In this document: one piece after another, positions 1 to 9,058 of the stretch
Layout of the letters: each line of letters begins with the position of its first letter
Position numbering within the stretch: position 1 is the stretch's first letter
NCBI GenBank assembly: GCA_024693365.1
Contig: JAILLF010000019.1
Span: forward strand, 1-36,662
DNA: 36,662 bases
Direction of reading: 5' to 3'
Source: Acetatifactor sp.
GTDB lineage: Bacteria; Bacillota; Clostridia; Lachnospirales; Lachnospiraceae
Notes under the pieces: generated by a model
Databases searched by the model: none
What the model saw: the letters and a program-made list of their open reading frames with translations, nothing else
Told to the model about the DNA's origin: nothing
Made by a program: the position numbers and the translations under genes

Positions 1-191
1 CTATAGTAATAATTCATGTCCGCTCCAATCCGCAGACGACAATCGATACGTTAACTCTAACAGAAGCCATTGCAACAGTAAACTAGACTTTTTAGGTGAT
101 TTTCAGTTGTCAAAGTACAGGTTTAATTTTTCATTCTAGGCTGTCTACAATAAGAAGGTAGCACAATTCAAGTACTATAAAACGGTCTTTA

Positions 192-2702
192 TTACTTTAG
201 GACTACCTTGTCCAAATGCCAGATTTCATCCACGTACTCCTGGATGGTTCTGTCGGAGGTGAACTTTCCGGAGCATGCCACGTTGAGGATGGCGCTCTTC
301 GCCCAGCCTGCCTCATCCACGTATTTCATTTCGATCCTCTTGTGAGCGGTCGCGTAGGACTTGAAATCTTTGAGGATGAAGTAGGTGTCTGCCTTTGCGG
401 TGCTCTGCGTGTTCAAAAGCGAATTGTACAGAGGTCGGAACAGTTCGGGATCCTGAGGAGCATAGGTTCCGTTGATCAGCTGCATCAGCACCTTGCGGAT
501 GTCGGGATCATTGTTGAAGATCTCCATCGGATTGTACCCGCCAAACTGCTCGTAACGGATGACTTCATCAGAGGTCAGACCGAAGATGACTGCGTTTTCC
601 GCACCAACCTCTTCCACGATCTCCACGTTTGCGCCGTCCATGGTACCCAAGGTGATGGCACCGTTTAACATGAACTTCATGTTGCCGGTTCCGGAAGCCT
701 CCTTACTTGCGGTGGAGATCTGCTCAGATACGTCGGCAGCCGCGAAGATCAGCTCCGCATTGGAAACATTGTAGTTCTCAATGAATACCACCTTGATCTT
801 GCCGCCGATGGAAGGATCGTTGTTGACAATGTCTGCCACGGAATTGATCAGCTTGATGGTGAGCTTCGCATTGCGATAGCCTGCTGCCGCCTTTGCGCCG
901 AAAATGAAGGTTCTGGGATAGAACTTCATGTCGGGATGCTCTTTCAGTTCATTGTAAAGGTACATGACGTGCAGAATGTTGAGGAGCTGTCTCTTGTACT
1001 CGTGGAGACGCTTTACCTGCACGTCGAAGATGGATCTGGGATCCACTTCAATGTTGTTGTGCTCCAAAATATACTGGGCAAGGCGCACCTTGTTGTGGTA
1101 CTTGATGTTCATGAACTCCTGCTGTGCCTTGTCATCGTCCGCATAAACCTTAAGGCGGCTGATCTGAGGCAGGTCAGTGATCCACTCGCTGCCAACGTGA
1201 TCCGTTACCCACTCAGCCAGCAAAGGATTGCCATGCAGAAGGAATCTTCTCTGGGTAATGCCGTTGGTCTTGTTGTTGAAGCGCTCCGGGAACATCTCGT
1301 AGAAGTCCTTGAGCTCCTGATTCTTTAAGATTTCGGTGTGCAGTCTTGCCACGCCGTTTACGGAATAGCCTGCAACGATCGCCATGTGTGCCATCTTCAC
1401 CTGTCCGTCGTAAATGATGGCCATCTTGCGGATCTTATCCTGTACGTTGACACCGGGTGCGTTTCCGTACTTGTTCTCGATGTCAATGATAAAGCGTCTG
1501 TTGATTTCTTCCACAATCTGGTAAACGCGGGGGAGAAGTCTCGAGAACAGCTCGATGGGCCACTTCTCAAGCGCCTCTGCCATGATGGTATGGTTCGTGT
1601 AAGCGCAGGTCTTGGTGGTCACTTCCCACGCTTCGTCCCAGGTAAGATAATACTCATCCATGAGGATTCTCATCAGCTCGGCAATGGCAACGGTCGGATG
1701 CGTGTCATTGAGCTGGAAGGTTACCTTCTCATAGAATTTCTTGATGTCGTCATGCTTTCTCATGTACTTCTCGATCGCTTCCTGCACGGATGCGGAAATG
1801 AAGAAGTACTGCTGCTTTAAGCGAAGTTCCTTGCCGGCATAGTGATTGTCATTGGGATAAAGCACCTCAACAATGTTTCTTGCAAGGTTCGCCTGTTCAA
1901 CGGCCTTCTGATAATCACCCTTGTCAAAGGAATCGAGGGAGAAGCACTCAACGGGCTCTGCATCCCAGATTCTCAGGGTGTTTACGATGCCATTGCCATA
2001 GCCAACGATGGGCAGGTCATAGGGAATTGCGCGTACGGACTGATAGCCCTCCTGATAGAAGACGTTCCTGCCGTTCTCGTCCATGCGGACGTTTACGTAA
2101 CCGCCAAACTTCACTTCCTTTGCATATTCGGGACGGCGAAGCTCGAAGGGATTTCCGTCCTTCAGCCAGTCATCGGGAACCTCGATCTGATAACCGTCGC
2201 GGATCTTCTGCTTGAACATGCCGTAACGATAACGGATGCCGCAACCATATGCCGCATATCCAAGGGTTGCAAGGCTGTCCAGGAAACAAGCCGCAAGACG
2301 GCCGAGACCGCCGTTGCCAAGTGCCGCGTCGGGCTCCTGATCCTCGATCACGTTAATGTCAAGGCCAAGCTCTTCAAGCGCTTCCTTGACGTCCTGATAG
2401 CCCTTTAAGTTGATCATGTTATTGCCCAGGGCGCGTCCCATCAGGAACTCCATGGACATGTAATATACCATCTTGGGGTCTTCCTTTTCGTAAACCTTCT
2501 GGGTCTCCATCCAGCGCTCCACGATCTGATCCTTTACGGCATAGGAAACTGCCTGGAAGATCTGCTGGGGTGTCGCCTCCTCGAGATCCTTACGGTACAG
2601 GGTCTTTACGTTATAGAGAACGCTCCTCTTAAACAATTCCTTGTCAAAGCTAAACTTGGGCTTGTTTGTCTTTGACTTCGTAGACGTTGTTGAACTTTTC
2701 AT
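192..2702 (-). CDS. glgP: Glycogen/starch/maltodextrin phosphorylase (GT35)
   Basis: Cytoplasmic pyridoxal-phosphate enzyme that phosphorolyses alpha-1,4-glucan ends to glucose-1-phosphate. The 836-residue length matches the family. The PLP-lysine segment EASGTGNMKFMLNGA, the upstream VKRLHEYKRQLLN block and the N-terminal ALGNNMINL and GNGGLGRLAACFLDS blocks are all typical. I start at the ATG at 2702 because AAGGAG lies 8 bases before it; a longer frame reaches 2768 but would begin inside a 44-bp repeat. It lies 157 bp downstream of ileS with no other glycogen gene in view, so it may be a stand-alone unit or read through from ileS. The basic, Ser/Thr-rich N-terminal tail (first ~18 residues) is a lineage extension. 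No terminator is evident in the 191 bases after the stop. Confidence 0.96.
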   Translation of the reverse strand: MKSSTTSTKSKTNKPKFSFDKELFKRSVLYNVKTLYRKDLEEATPQQIFQAVSYAVKDQIVERWMETQKVYEKEDPKMVYYMSMEFLMGRALGNNMINLKGYQDVKEALEELGLDINVIEDQEPDAALGNGGLGRLAACFLDSLATLGYAAYGCGIRYRYGMFKQKIRDGYQIEVPDDWLKDGNPFELRRPEYAKEVKFGGYVNVRMDENGRNVFYQEGYQSVRAIPYDLPIVGYGNGIVNTLRIWDAEPVECFSLDSFDKGDYQKAVEQANLARNIVEVLYPNDNHYAGKELRLKQQYFFISASVQEAIEKYMRKHDDIKKFYEKVTFQLNDTHPTVAIAELMRILMDEYYLTWDEAWEVTTKTCAYTNHTIMAEALEKWPIELFSRLLPRVYQIVEEINRRFIIDIENKYGNAPGVNVQDKIRKMAIIYDGQVKMAHMAIVAGYSVNGVARLHTEILKNQELKDFYEMFPERFNNKTNGITQRRFLLHGNPLLAEWVTDHVGSEWITDLPQISRLKVYADDDKAQQEFMNIKYHNKVRLAQYILEHNNIEVDPRSIFDVQVKRLHEYKRQLLNILHVMYLYNELKEHPDMKFYPRTFIFGAKAAAGYRNAKLTIKLINSVADIVNNDPSIGGKIKVVFIENYNVSNAELIFAAADVSEQISTASKEASGTGNMKFMLNGAITLGTMDGANVEIVEEVGAENAVIFGLTSDEVIRYEQFGGYNPMEIFNNDPDIRKVLMQLINGTYAPQDPELFRPLYNSLLNTQSTAKADTYFILKDFKSYATAHKRIEMKYVDEAGWAKSAILNVACSGKFTSDRTIQEYVDEIWHLDKVVLK

Positions 2703-2752
2703 TCTCCAATCTCCTTTCTTCCCCCCATAATTCGAACTTTCTTTTTTACATT

Positions 2753-2858
2753 GCCTGGCAGACAACAATTCTCAAGATTTTTCTTATTTTTGTCCCCCTC
2801 CGGCTCTTTCCAGCGCCTGGCAGACAACAATTCTCAAGATTTTTCTTATTTTTGTCCC
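2753..2858. repeat. Exact 44-bp direct duplication between ileS and glgP
   Basis: Two identical 44-base copies lie at 2753-2796 and 2815-2858, separated by 18 unrelated bases. Each begins GCCTGGCAGACAACAA and ends TTATTTTTGTCCC on the plus strand. The copies fill nearly the whole spacer between the ileS stop and the glgP ribosome-binding site. On the transcribed strand each copy carries GACAA and TTGTC arms, so a small hairpin or protein site is possible. I see no convincing terminator or promoter inside. Confidence 0.9.
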
Positions 2859-2859
2859 T

Positions 2860-5800
2860 TTATGCCTTCTCAACGGAGATGGTTGCTTTCTCTCCGTTTA
2901 CGTCCCATTCCTTGCTGATCGCAAAGGTCTTGTCATAGGACAGTTCGTCAGCAAGGACCTTGCCGCAGAGGGCCTCCTTATTCTTCTCGGCAACCTTCGC
3001 CAAAACCTCGTTGCCAAGAATAGACACGCGAATGCGGTCCATTACCTCGAAGCCGGAATCCTTACGCATGTTCTGGATCTTGCTGATGAGCTCGTTGGAG
3101 TAGCCTTCCTCGATCAACTCCTCGGTCAGGTTAGCGTCCAGTACAACGGTCATGCCGTTATCCTCCTGGGACACGTAGCCTTCCTTCTGGGACATGGTGA
3201 TGAGCAGGTCTTCCTCCTTCAGTTCCACGTCGACGTCGCCGACAGCAAACTTAAGGCATCCGTTTGCCTTCAGTTCATCCATTGCCGCATTGCCATCCAA
3301 AGAAGCAAGCTCCTTCTGGATGCCGCCAAGCTGCTTGCCGTACTTCGGACCAACGGTACGCAGCTGAGGCTTAAAGGTATAGGAAGTAAATTCACGGACG
3401 TCATCGGTATATACTACTTCCTTGACGTTCAGTTCCTCTTTGATGATATCGGTATAGAAGTCATCCAGCTTTACGCCGGCCTTCACGTACATCTTGCTGA
3501 TGGGCTGACGGTTCTTGATGCTTGCGCTCTCTCTGGACGCACGGCCCATGACTACGATCTTCAGCACCTCATCCATGGACTCCTCAAGCTTCTTGTCGAT
3601 CATGGAAGTGTTCACGGTCGGGAAGTCGCAAAGGTGAACGCTTTCAGGCGCATTCTTGTCGATGGAGCATACCATGTTGCGGTAGATATCCTCGGTCATG
3701 AACGGAATCATGGGTGCAGCCGCCTTGGCGATCGTCACCAGCGCGGTATACAGAGTCAGGTAAGCGTTGATCTTATCCTGCTCCATGCCCTTAGCCCAGA
3801 AACGCTCACGCGAACGACGAACGTACCAGTTGCTCAGGTCATCCACAAAGTCATCCAGCGCTCTTGCCGCCTCGGGGATGCGATAGTTTGCAAGGTCGTC
3901 ATCCACCTCACCCACCACGGAGTTAAGCTTGGACAGGATCCACTTATCCATAACGGTCAGTTTATCATATTCCAAGGTATATTTTGTTGCGTCAAAGTTA
4001 TCAATATTCGCATACAGGATAAAGAATGCATAGGTATTCCAAAGGGTACCCATGAATTTTCTCTGTCCTTCCTGAACGGCCTTGCCATGGAAACGGTTCG
4101 GCAGCCAGGGAGCGGAGTTGATATAGAAGTACCAGCGGATCGCATCTGCACCGTAAGTCTTCAGCGCATCAAAGGGATCCACGGCATTTCCCTTACTCTT
4201 ACTCATTTTCTGGCCATTCTCATCCTGCACGTGGCCAAGCACGATGACGTTCTCATAAGGCGCCTTGTTGAACAGGAGCGTAGACTCTGCAAGCAGGGAA
4301 TGGAACCAGCCGCGGGTCTGATCCACTGCCTCGGAAATGAACTGTGCAGGGAACTGTTGCTCAAAGAGCTCCTTATTTTCAAAAGGATAATGATGCTGTG
4401 CAAAAGGCATGGCACCGGAGTCAAACCAGCAGTCCAAAACCTCAGGCACGCGCTTCATGACGCCGCCACAGTCAGGACACTTTAAGGTGATCTCATCGAT
4501 GTAAGGTCTGTGGAACTCCACGGTCTTTGCCGCTTCATTGCCGCTCATCTCAAAGAGCTCCTGTCTGCTGCCAACACAAACGCGCTTGCCGCAGTTACAC
4601 TCCCAGATGTTGAGCGGAGTGCCCCAATAACGGTTACGGGAGATCGCCCAGTCCTGGATGTTCTCCAGCCAGTTGCCAAAACGGCCCTTACCGATGGACT
4701 CAGGGATCCAGTTGATGGTATTATTGTTACGGATCAGGTCATCCTTTACCGCAGTCTCTTTAATGTACCAGGACTCGCGCGCATAATAGATCAGCGGCGT
4801 GTCACATCTCCAGCAGAAAGGATAATCATGCTCGAACTTGGGCGCGTCAAAGAGCTTGCCCTCCGCGTCAAGATCCTTTAATACTTCAGGGTCAGCCTTC
4901 TTGACGAACAGACCTGCGTAAGGGGTTTCCTCAGTCATCTCGCCTTTTCCGTTTACGAACTGTACGAAAGGAAGGTCATAATTTCTGCCAACGCGTGCGT
5001 CATCCTCACCAAAGGCAGGCGCGATGTGTACGATGCCGGTACCATCGCCCATGGTAACGTAACTGTCGCAGGTCACGAAATGTGCCTTCTTGTTCTGCTG
5101 CTTTGCAGCCTCTCCCGCACAGGCAAAGAGGGGTTCATATTCCTTATATTCCAGATCCTTGCCGACGTAAGTCTCAAGAATCTCATAAGCCTTCTTGTCC
5201 TCGGTCGCAAGCTTTCCAAGAACAGTGTCAAGAAGTGCCTTTGCCATATAATAAGTTCTGCCGTCAGCAGCCTTTACCTTGCAATAAGCCTCGTCTGGGT
5301 TTACGCAGAGAGCCAGGTTCGAGGGCAGGGTCCAGGGCGTGGTCGTCCACGCCAGGAAATAAGCATCCTCTGATGCCACCTTAAAACGAACGATCGCGGA
5401 GCGCTCTTTCACATTCTTATAACCCTGTGCCACCTCCTGTGCGGACAGAGGGGTTCCGCAGCGAGGGCAATAGGGCACGATCTTAAAGCCCTTGTACAAA
5501 AGGCCCTTGTCCCAGATCGTCTTCAGTGCCCACCACTCGGACTCGATGAAGTCATCATGATAAGTAACGTAGGGGTTGTCCATGTCCGCCCAGAATCCAA
5601 CGGTACCGGAGAAATCCTCCCACATTCCCTTATATTTCCATACGCTTTCCTTGCACTTTTTGATGAACGGCTCCAAGCCATACGCCTCGATCTGATCCTT
5701 ACCGTCAAGACCAAGAAGCTTCTCCACCTCAATCTCCACGGGAAGGCCATGCGTATCCCATCCTGCCTTTCTGGGCACCATATAGCCCTTCATGGTGCGG

Positions 5801-6015
5801 TATCTGGGGATCATGTCCTTGATGACGCGGGTCAGCACGTGCCCGATGTGAGGTTTGCCGTTTGCGGTTGGCGGTCCGTCGTAGAAGGTGTAGGTTTCGC
5901 CTTCTTTACGCTGTTCCATGCTCTTTTTGAAGATGTCCTCGTCCTTCCAGAACTGCTCTACGGCCTTTTCACGGTCCACAAAGTTCAGGTTCTTGTCCAC
6001 TGCCTTGTACAACAT
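2860..6015 (-). CDS. ileS: Isoleucyl-tRNA synthetase (long, type-2-like)
   Basis: Class I aminoacyl-tRNA synthetase charging tRNA-Ile in the cytoplasm. The HIGH motif (PHIGH) is at about residues 55-59 and the KMSKS loop (QKMSKSKGN) at about 602-606, with the CP1 editing domain between and an anticodon-binding domain after. At 1051 residues it is about 100 longer than the ~930-residue type 1 enzymes, and the YPFCWRCDTPLIYYARESWY block resembles the eukaryote-like type 2 group, which is generally mupirocin-tolerant. The start at 6015 follows an AGGAG site; in-frame ATGs upstream lie in the T-box leader. It is transcribed from its own promoter through a T-box riboswitch, so expression should rise when uncharged tRNA-Ile accumulates. 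Confidence 0.97.
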   Translation of the reverse strand: MLYKAVDKNLNFVDREKAVEQFWKDEDIFKKSMEQRKEGETYTFYDGPPTANGKPHIGHVLTRVIKDMIPRYRTMKGYMVPRKAGWDTHGLPVEIEVEKLLGLDGKDQIEAYGLEPFIKKCKESVWKYKGMWEDFSGTVGFWADMDNPYVTYHDDFIESEWWALKTIWDKGLLYKGFKIVPYCPRCGTPLSAQEVAQGYKNVKERSAIVRFKVASEDAYFLAWTTTPWTLPSNLALCVNPDEAYCKVKAADGRTYYMAKALLDTVLGKLATEDKKAYEILETYVGKDLEYKEYEPLFACAGEAAKQQNKKAHFVTCDSYVTMGDGTGIVHIAPAFGEDDARVGRNYDLPFVQFVNGKGEMTEETPYAGLFVKKADPEVLKDLDAEGKLFDAPKFEHDYPFCWRCDTPLIYYARESWYIKETAVKDDLIRNNNTINWIPESIGKGRFGNWLENIQDWAISRNRYWGTPLNIWECNCGKRVCVGSRQELFEMSGNEAAKTVEFHRPYIDEITLKCPDCGGVMKRVPEVLDCWFDSGAMPFAQHHYPFENKELFEQQFPAQFISEAVDQTRGWFHSLLAESTLLFNKAPYENVIVLGHVQDENGQKMSKSKGNAVDPFDALKTYGADAIRWYFYINSAPWLPNRFHGKAVQEGQRKFMGTLWNTYAFFILYANIDNFDATKYTLEYDKLTVMDKWILSKLNSVVGEVDDDLANYRIPEAARALDDFVDDLSNWYVRRSRERFWAKGMEQDKINAYLTLYTALVTIAKAAAPMIPFMTEDIYRNMVCSIDKNAPESVHLCDFPTVNTSMIDKKLEESMDEVLKIVVMGRASRESASIKNRQPISKMYVKAGVKLDDFYTDIIKEELNVKEVVYTDDVREFTSYTFKPQLRTVGPKYGKQLGGIQKELASLDGNAAMDELKANGCLKFAVGDVDVELKEEDLLITMSQKEGYVSQEDNGMTVVLDANLTEELIEEGYSNELISKIQNMRKDSGFEVMDRIRVSILGNEVLAKVAEKNKEALCGKVLADELSYDKTFAISKEWDVNGEKATISVEKA

Positions 6016-6054
6016 AAGCGTTCTCCTCTCTATACTCATAAAAACCAGCTGCAT

Positions 6055-6088
6055 ATAAAAAAGGCCCCGTCCATAATAGGACGAGGCC
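6055..6088 (-). terminator. T-box-controlled intrinsic terminator of ileS
   Basis: On the minus strand GGCCTCGTCC (6088-6079) pairs with GGACGGGGCC (6072-6063) over 10 bp around a 6-base loop, and a run of T follows. It sits directly after the T-box sequence and before the ileS ribosome-binding site, the expected position for the regulated terminator. Confidence 0.92.
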
Positions 6089-6346
6089 ATTCTCGCTTAA
6101 CCACCTATTACAACATACGCCGGAACGTGCCGTCACCGCGTCCGTCCGCGGTCTTGAACCGGCATCCACCCAGGATATGGTTCCCCTTAACGAAGGGATA
6201 ACGTCCGCAATTACTCGCCTGCGCTTTCATCACGGCAGCTCGGAAGTGATTTTCACCCTTTCTTTACTCATGCCGGTTTTCCACCATCCCCGACTCTCTG
6301 TGACTTTTGAAAAAGGGCTACTGTCTTCGTCATCACCTTTAACTTT
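6063..6346 (-). promoter_or_regulatory. T-box riboswitch, isoleucine specific
   Basis: The leader shows the T-box order on the minus strand: stem I base, an AGAGAGTCGGGG-type block, a GGTGGAAAACC turn, a specifier loop, a T-box sequence and a terminator. The specifier reads ATC (6250-6248) followed by A, which is an isoleucine codon and agrees with ileS downstream. The tRNA-end pairing bases TGGT (6103-6100) would pair with a 3' ACCA, consistent with an A discriminator on tRNA-Ile. The bases after TGGT are TAAGCG where ACCGCG is most common, so this is a variant T-box. Confidence 0.93.
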
Positions 6347-6352
6347 TGAGAT

Positions 6353-6381
6353 ATTATAAGTCATCTCTTAAAAAAAGTCAA
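6353..6381 (-). promoter_or_regulatory. Housekeeping promoter of the ileS T-box transcript
   Basis: TTGACT (6381-6376), a 17-base spacer and TATAAT (6358-6353) on the minus strand. Initiation is expected near 6346, just before T-box stem I. The -35 box starts 4 bases after the stop codon of the upstream hydrolase gene. Confidence 0.88.
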
Positions 6382-6384
6382 TCC

Positions 6385-8793
6385 CTAATATTGGGCCACG
6401 TAATCTGCCGCGGAATTGCCGTAGCGCATCATCGAGTCAAGAAGAATGTCAAAGATTTCTTCCCTGGTTCCCTTCATGCCGGCCACGTAGGACTCAATGC
6501 TGTAGCGGTAGGTGTTGCTGACCTTCTTGTTTCCTTCCATTACCGTCGCGTAGATGGTCTTCTTCATCTCCCCTGCGTTCAGGCCGTCAAAGTCCACGTA
6601 GTACTTTCCGTTGGCATCCTTTTGGCTTGCTTTGGGCGTAATGCGTTTGAGTTCCTTCGTTCCGTCCGACACCACGATGGTGAGGTTGGAAAGGCTGGAC
6701 GCCTCAAACTTAAACCGTACGTTGACTGCAGATTCAAGGTAGAGTGCCGCTGACGTAATGTTTGCCTTTCCCGCCGACGCGCTGACCGTCGCGTAATTCG
6801 GATCCTTTACGTTATTATACCTCATTTCCGCCGTCAGGTCCGTTCCCATGGCGCGCTGCGCCTTGGTCAGCTTCCTGCTTGCCAGGGCGTCCGTCTGGTA
6901 ATTCATGTACTCCTGCGCGGCGTCGCCGTAATACAGGATGTCCACGAGAAGCCTTCTGAAGGTCGCGTAATCCGCACTCTGGTAGGTTTCCTTTCCAAGC
7001 ATGTTGTAGCAGTACTGCGCAACGGAATAAGCGATCACCTCACCCGCCACCGTTTGACCGTTTGCGTTCAGGGCATACAGCGCAACGCCGGCATCCTCGC
7101 CGATCGTTTGCGGCACCGTACGGTAAGTGAATACCAAGTACGTTCCGTCGTCGACGTAATCCGCAAGCTTCGTCACGGTGCCGCCCTGCGTCACGTTCAG
7201 GTATGGTGCGTGATACTTGCTTCCAATGGCCGACTTCGGCACCTTATATTGAATGGCGATGGTGTCCTGCAGCTGCAGGGCCTTCTTGGCGATCTGAAGG
7301 TCTGCGTCCGACAGGCTTTCCGTGATCGTGATCTTTTCCGCATAACCCGCTTTCGTTGTAGCCGTTTCTTTATACCTTACGTAATAAGTTCCCGCCGCAA
7401 GACCCGTGATGGCACCGTTGGGGCAAGTCCTCGCATTCTTAAAGTCAATGCCGGTCGCATATTCCATCTCTGCAGTCACGCGCCCGATCCTTCCGTTGGA
7501 CTTTCCGGGCGTGCAGGGCGTCATGGAGAGACCCGTCGGTGCAAGCGGTCCGCTGGACTTTTGAATCGCGGGCGTCGTGGCGTTGATGCTGTTTTTCAAA
7601 GTGCCCGTTTTGTCGGAAACCACACAGGTAATCTTCTGTCCAATATCAGCCTCCGCCAATATATAATCCTTGTGAGTTGCGCCGCTGATCGGCGTATAGT
7701 CCCTAAACCATTGGTATGCAAGAGACGTGGCATTACAATTTGACACGCTTGCAGACACGCAAAACTTATACGCAAAGGACGTGGCATTCAGCGTAACACT
7801 GCCGCTGATGCATTCTCCCTCCGGACCGATGATCGGCGTAACGTCCTGTCTTTCAGGCATTGTCGTCGTTCTCGCCGGAATGGAAGAAAGCCCCAACGCC
7901 GCCATCATCACTTCATCACTGGGCATTGCATCATATTGAACGTAATAAAGGAAACAGAAAAATTCCTTCAAAAACAGGTCTTTGTTATGAGAGCCACTGG
8001 CGAAGATCACCCTGGCAAAATCATTTGCCGCGCCAAAATCATCATAACAATCATTCACTGACGTAAGACAATCCGTCTCTGCCGCGCTGCAGGCCATAAA
8101 CATGTGCCTGTCCTTGCGATTCGTAAAGCCGTAATCGCTTGTCTTCTCATATTTATCCATCCAGTCCTCGTACTGGTTGGTCGGATAATGCGTCTGGGGG
8201 CACTGGCTGAAAGAACCGACGTTTACAAATTTATCCCTGTAATAGCTTCCTCCCAGAACCGCTACGCCGCCGCCCATGGAATAGCCGCAGATCGTAAGCT
8301 TATCCTTGTCAAGTGTAACGCCCGTCAAGCTGTCAAAGGTTCCGTTTTCTATCCTTGACACAAGTTCTCCCATTAGTTCTCTCTCACCGCCTATGCTGGG
8401 CAGATCGCAGGTAACGTAGGCGTCAAATCCAATCGACGTCATGTTGGGCATGAGAAGGGCGAAGGGAGAAAAATACCCATCCTTGATCCACTTCTCCACC
8501 GTCGGATAATACGAATTCGGAGTATCCGGCCATTTTCCGCCGGCTCCGTGAAGGAAAATCACCACGGGAAGCTTCCCTGAAGCAGACTGCGGCGTAAAAA
8601 TGGTACCGCTGTCCACGTTATAATCGTTGTAAATACCCACTTGTTTTGTGGAATGATACTCTTTACCAACATACTTAAAATTTGGATTGGCGGCCGCCTG
8701 GACCTTTTTGACGATCAATCCGGACGGCATGCCCGCCAGAACCGTCAAAAGCATTAAGGCCACTGCGAGCAGCCTCTTGTAATACTTTTTCAT
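6385..8793 (-). CDS. Secreted alpha/beta hydrolase (esterase-like) with Ig-like modules
   Basis: The 802-residue product begins with a signal peptide (residues 1 to about 34, ending VQAAA). An alpha/beta-hydrolase domain follows: oxyanion-type HGAGG at 82-86, nucleophile elbow GYSMGG at 170-175 (Ser172), and a GSH near 275 as the likely catalytic His. It resembles poly-hydroxyalkanoate/feruloyl-type esterases, but the substrate cannot be read. An Ig-like module with YQWFRDYTPISGAT occupies about 330-415, a second beta module with GTYYVRYKET about 417-495, and a C-terminal region of unknown fold runs to 802. No sortase motif or late TM segment is seen, so release or non-covalent wall binding is likely. 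The start at 8793 has GGGAGGG upstream; an earlier in-frame ATG at 8979 would break the signal peptide. Confidence 0.85.
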   Translation of the reverse strand: MKKYYKRLLAVALMLLTVLAGMPSGLIVKKVQAAANPNFKYVGKEYHSTKQVGIYNDYNVDSGTIFTPQSASGKLPVVIFLHGAGGKWPDTPNSYYPTVEKWIKDGYFSPFALLMPNMTSIGFDAYVTCDLPSIGGERELMGELVSRIENGTFDSLTGVTLDKDKLTICGYSMGGGVAVLGGSYYRDKFVNVGSFSQCPQTHYPTNQYEDWMDKYEKTSDYGFTNRKDRHMFMACSAAETDCLTSVNDCYDDFGAANDFARVIFASGSHNKDLFLKEFFCFLYYVQYDAMPSDEVMMAALGLSSIPARTTTMPERQDVTPIIGPEGECISGSVTLNATSFAYKFCVSASVSNCNATSLAYQWFRDYTPISGATHKDYILAEADIGQKITCVVSDKTGTLKNSINATTPAIQKSSGPLAPTGLSMTPCTPGKSNGRIGRVTAEMEYATGIDFKNARTCPNGAITGLAAGTYYVRYKETATTKAGYAEKITITESLSDADLQIAKKALQLQDTIAIQYKVPKSAIGSKYHAPYLNVTQGGTVTKLADYVDDGTYLVFTYRTVPQTIGEDAGVALYALNANGQTVAGEVIAYSVAQYCYNMLGKETYQSADYATFRRLLVDILYYGDAAQEYMNYQTDALASRKLTKAQRAMGTDLTAEMRYNNVKDPNYATVSASAGKANITSAALYLESAVNVRFKFEASSLSNLTIVVSDGTKELKRITPKASQKDANGKYYVDFDGLNAGEMKKTIYATVMEGNKKVSNTYRYSIESYVAGMKGTREEIFDILLDSMMRYGNSAADYVAQY

Positions 8794-8903
8794 AAATAAT
8801 AACCCTCCCTTACAACTGCGTCTGGCCGTGGCGGCCAGATCAAACCAATTTGTCAATATCCTCTTTTGTTTCAAAATCTCCCGGCCCCTTCTCACCTCCC
8901 TGA

Positions 8904-8947
8904 CCAAAAAATGCTCCGCAGGCATTAAACGTATGTCTGCGAAGCAT
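8904..8947 (-). terminator. Intrinsic terminator, probably of spoVT
   Basis: ATGCTTCGCAG (8947-8937) pairs with CTGCGGAGCAT (8921-8911) over 11 bp including one wobble, with a 15-base loop and a T run on the minus strand. It lies about 110 bases after the spoVT stop. It is also upstream of the hydrolase gene, so an attenuator role for that gene is an alternative. Confidence 0.8.
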
Positions 8948-9058
8948 AATCCAAGTCTAGTATTTAATCCCCACAACAATAAAGTGTAACATCTTTCGAC
9001 GCTCGCGTCTATGCTTTTTTTGTAACAATGACGTTACACGTTGTGTCACGCCTTTTCG

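Noticed and set aside
1..191. Possible rRNA-spacer-like motif (GTACTTTGACAACTG on the minus strand)
   Set aside because: It resembles sequences near rRNA spacers, but no rRNA or tRNA sequence follows within the window.
8822..8838. Short palindrome CTGGCCG-TGG-CGGCCAG before the secreted hydrolase
   Set aside because: A TTGACA lies nearby but has no matching -10, so I could not support a promoter or operator here.
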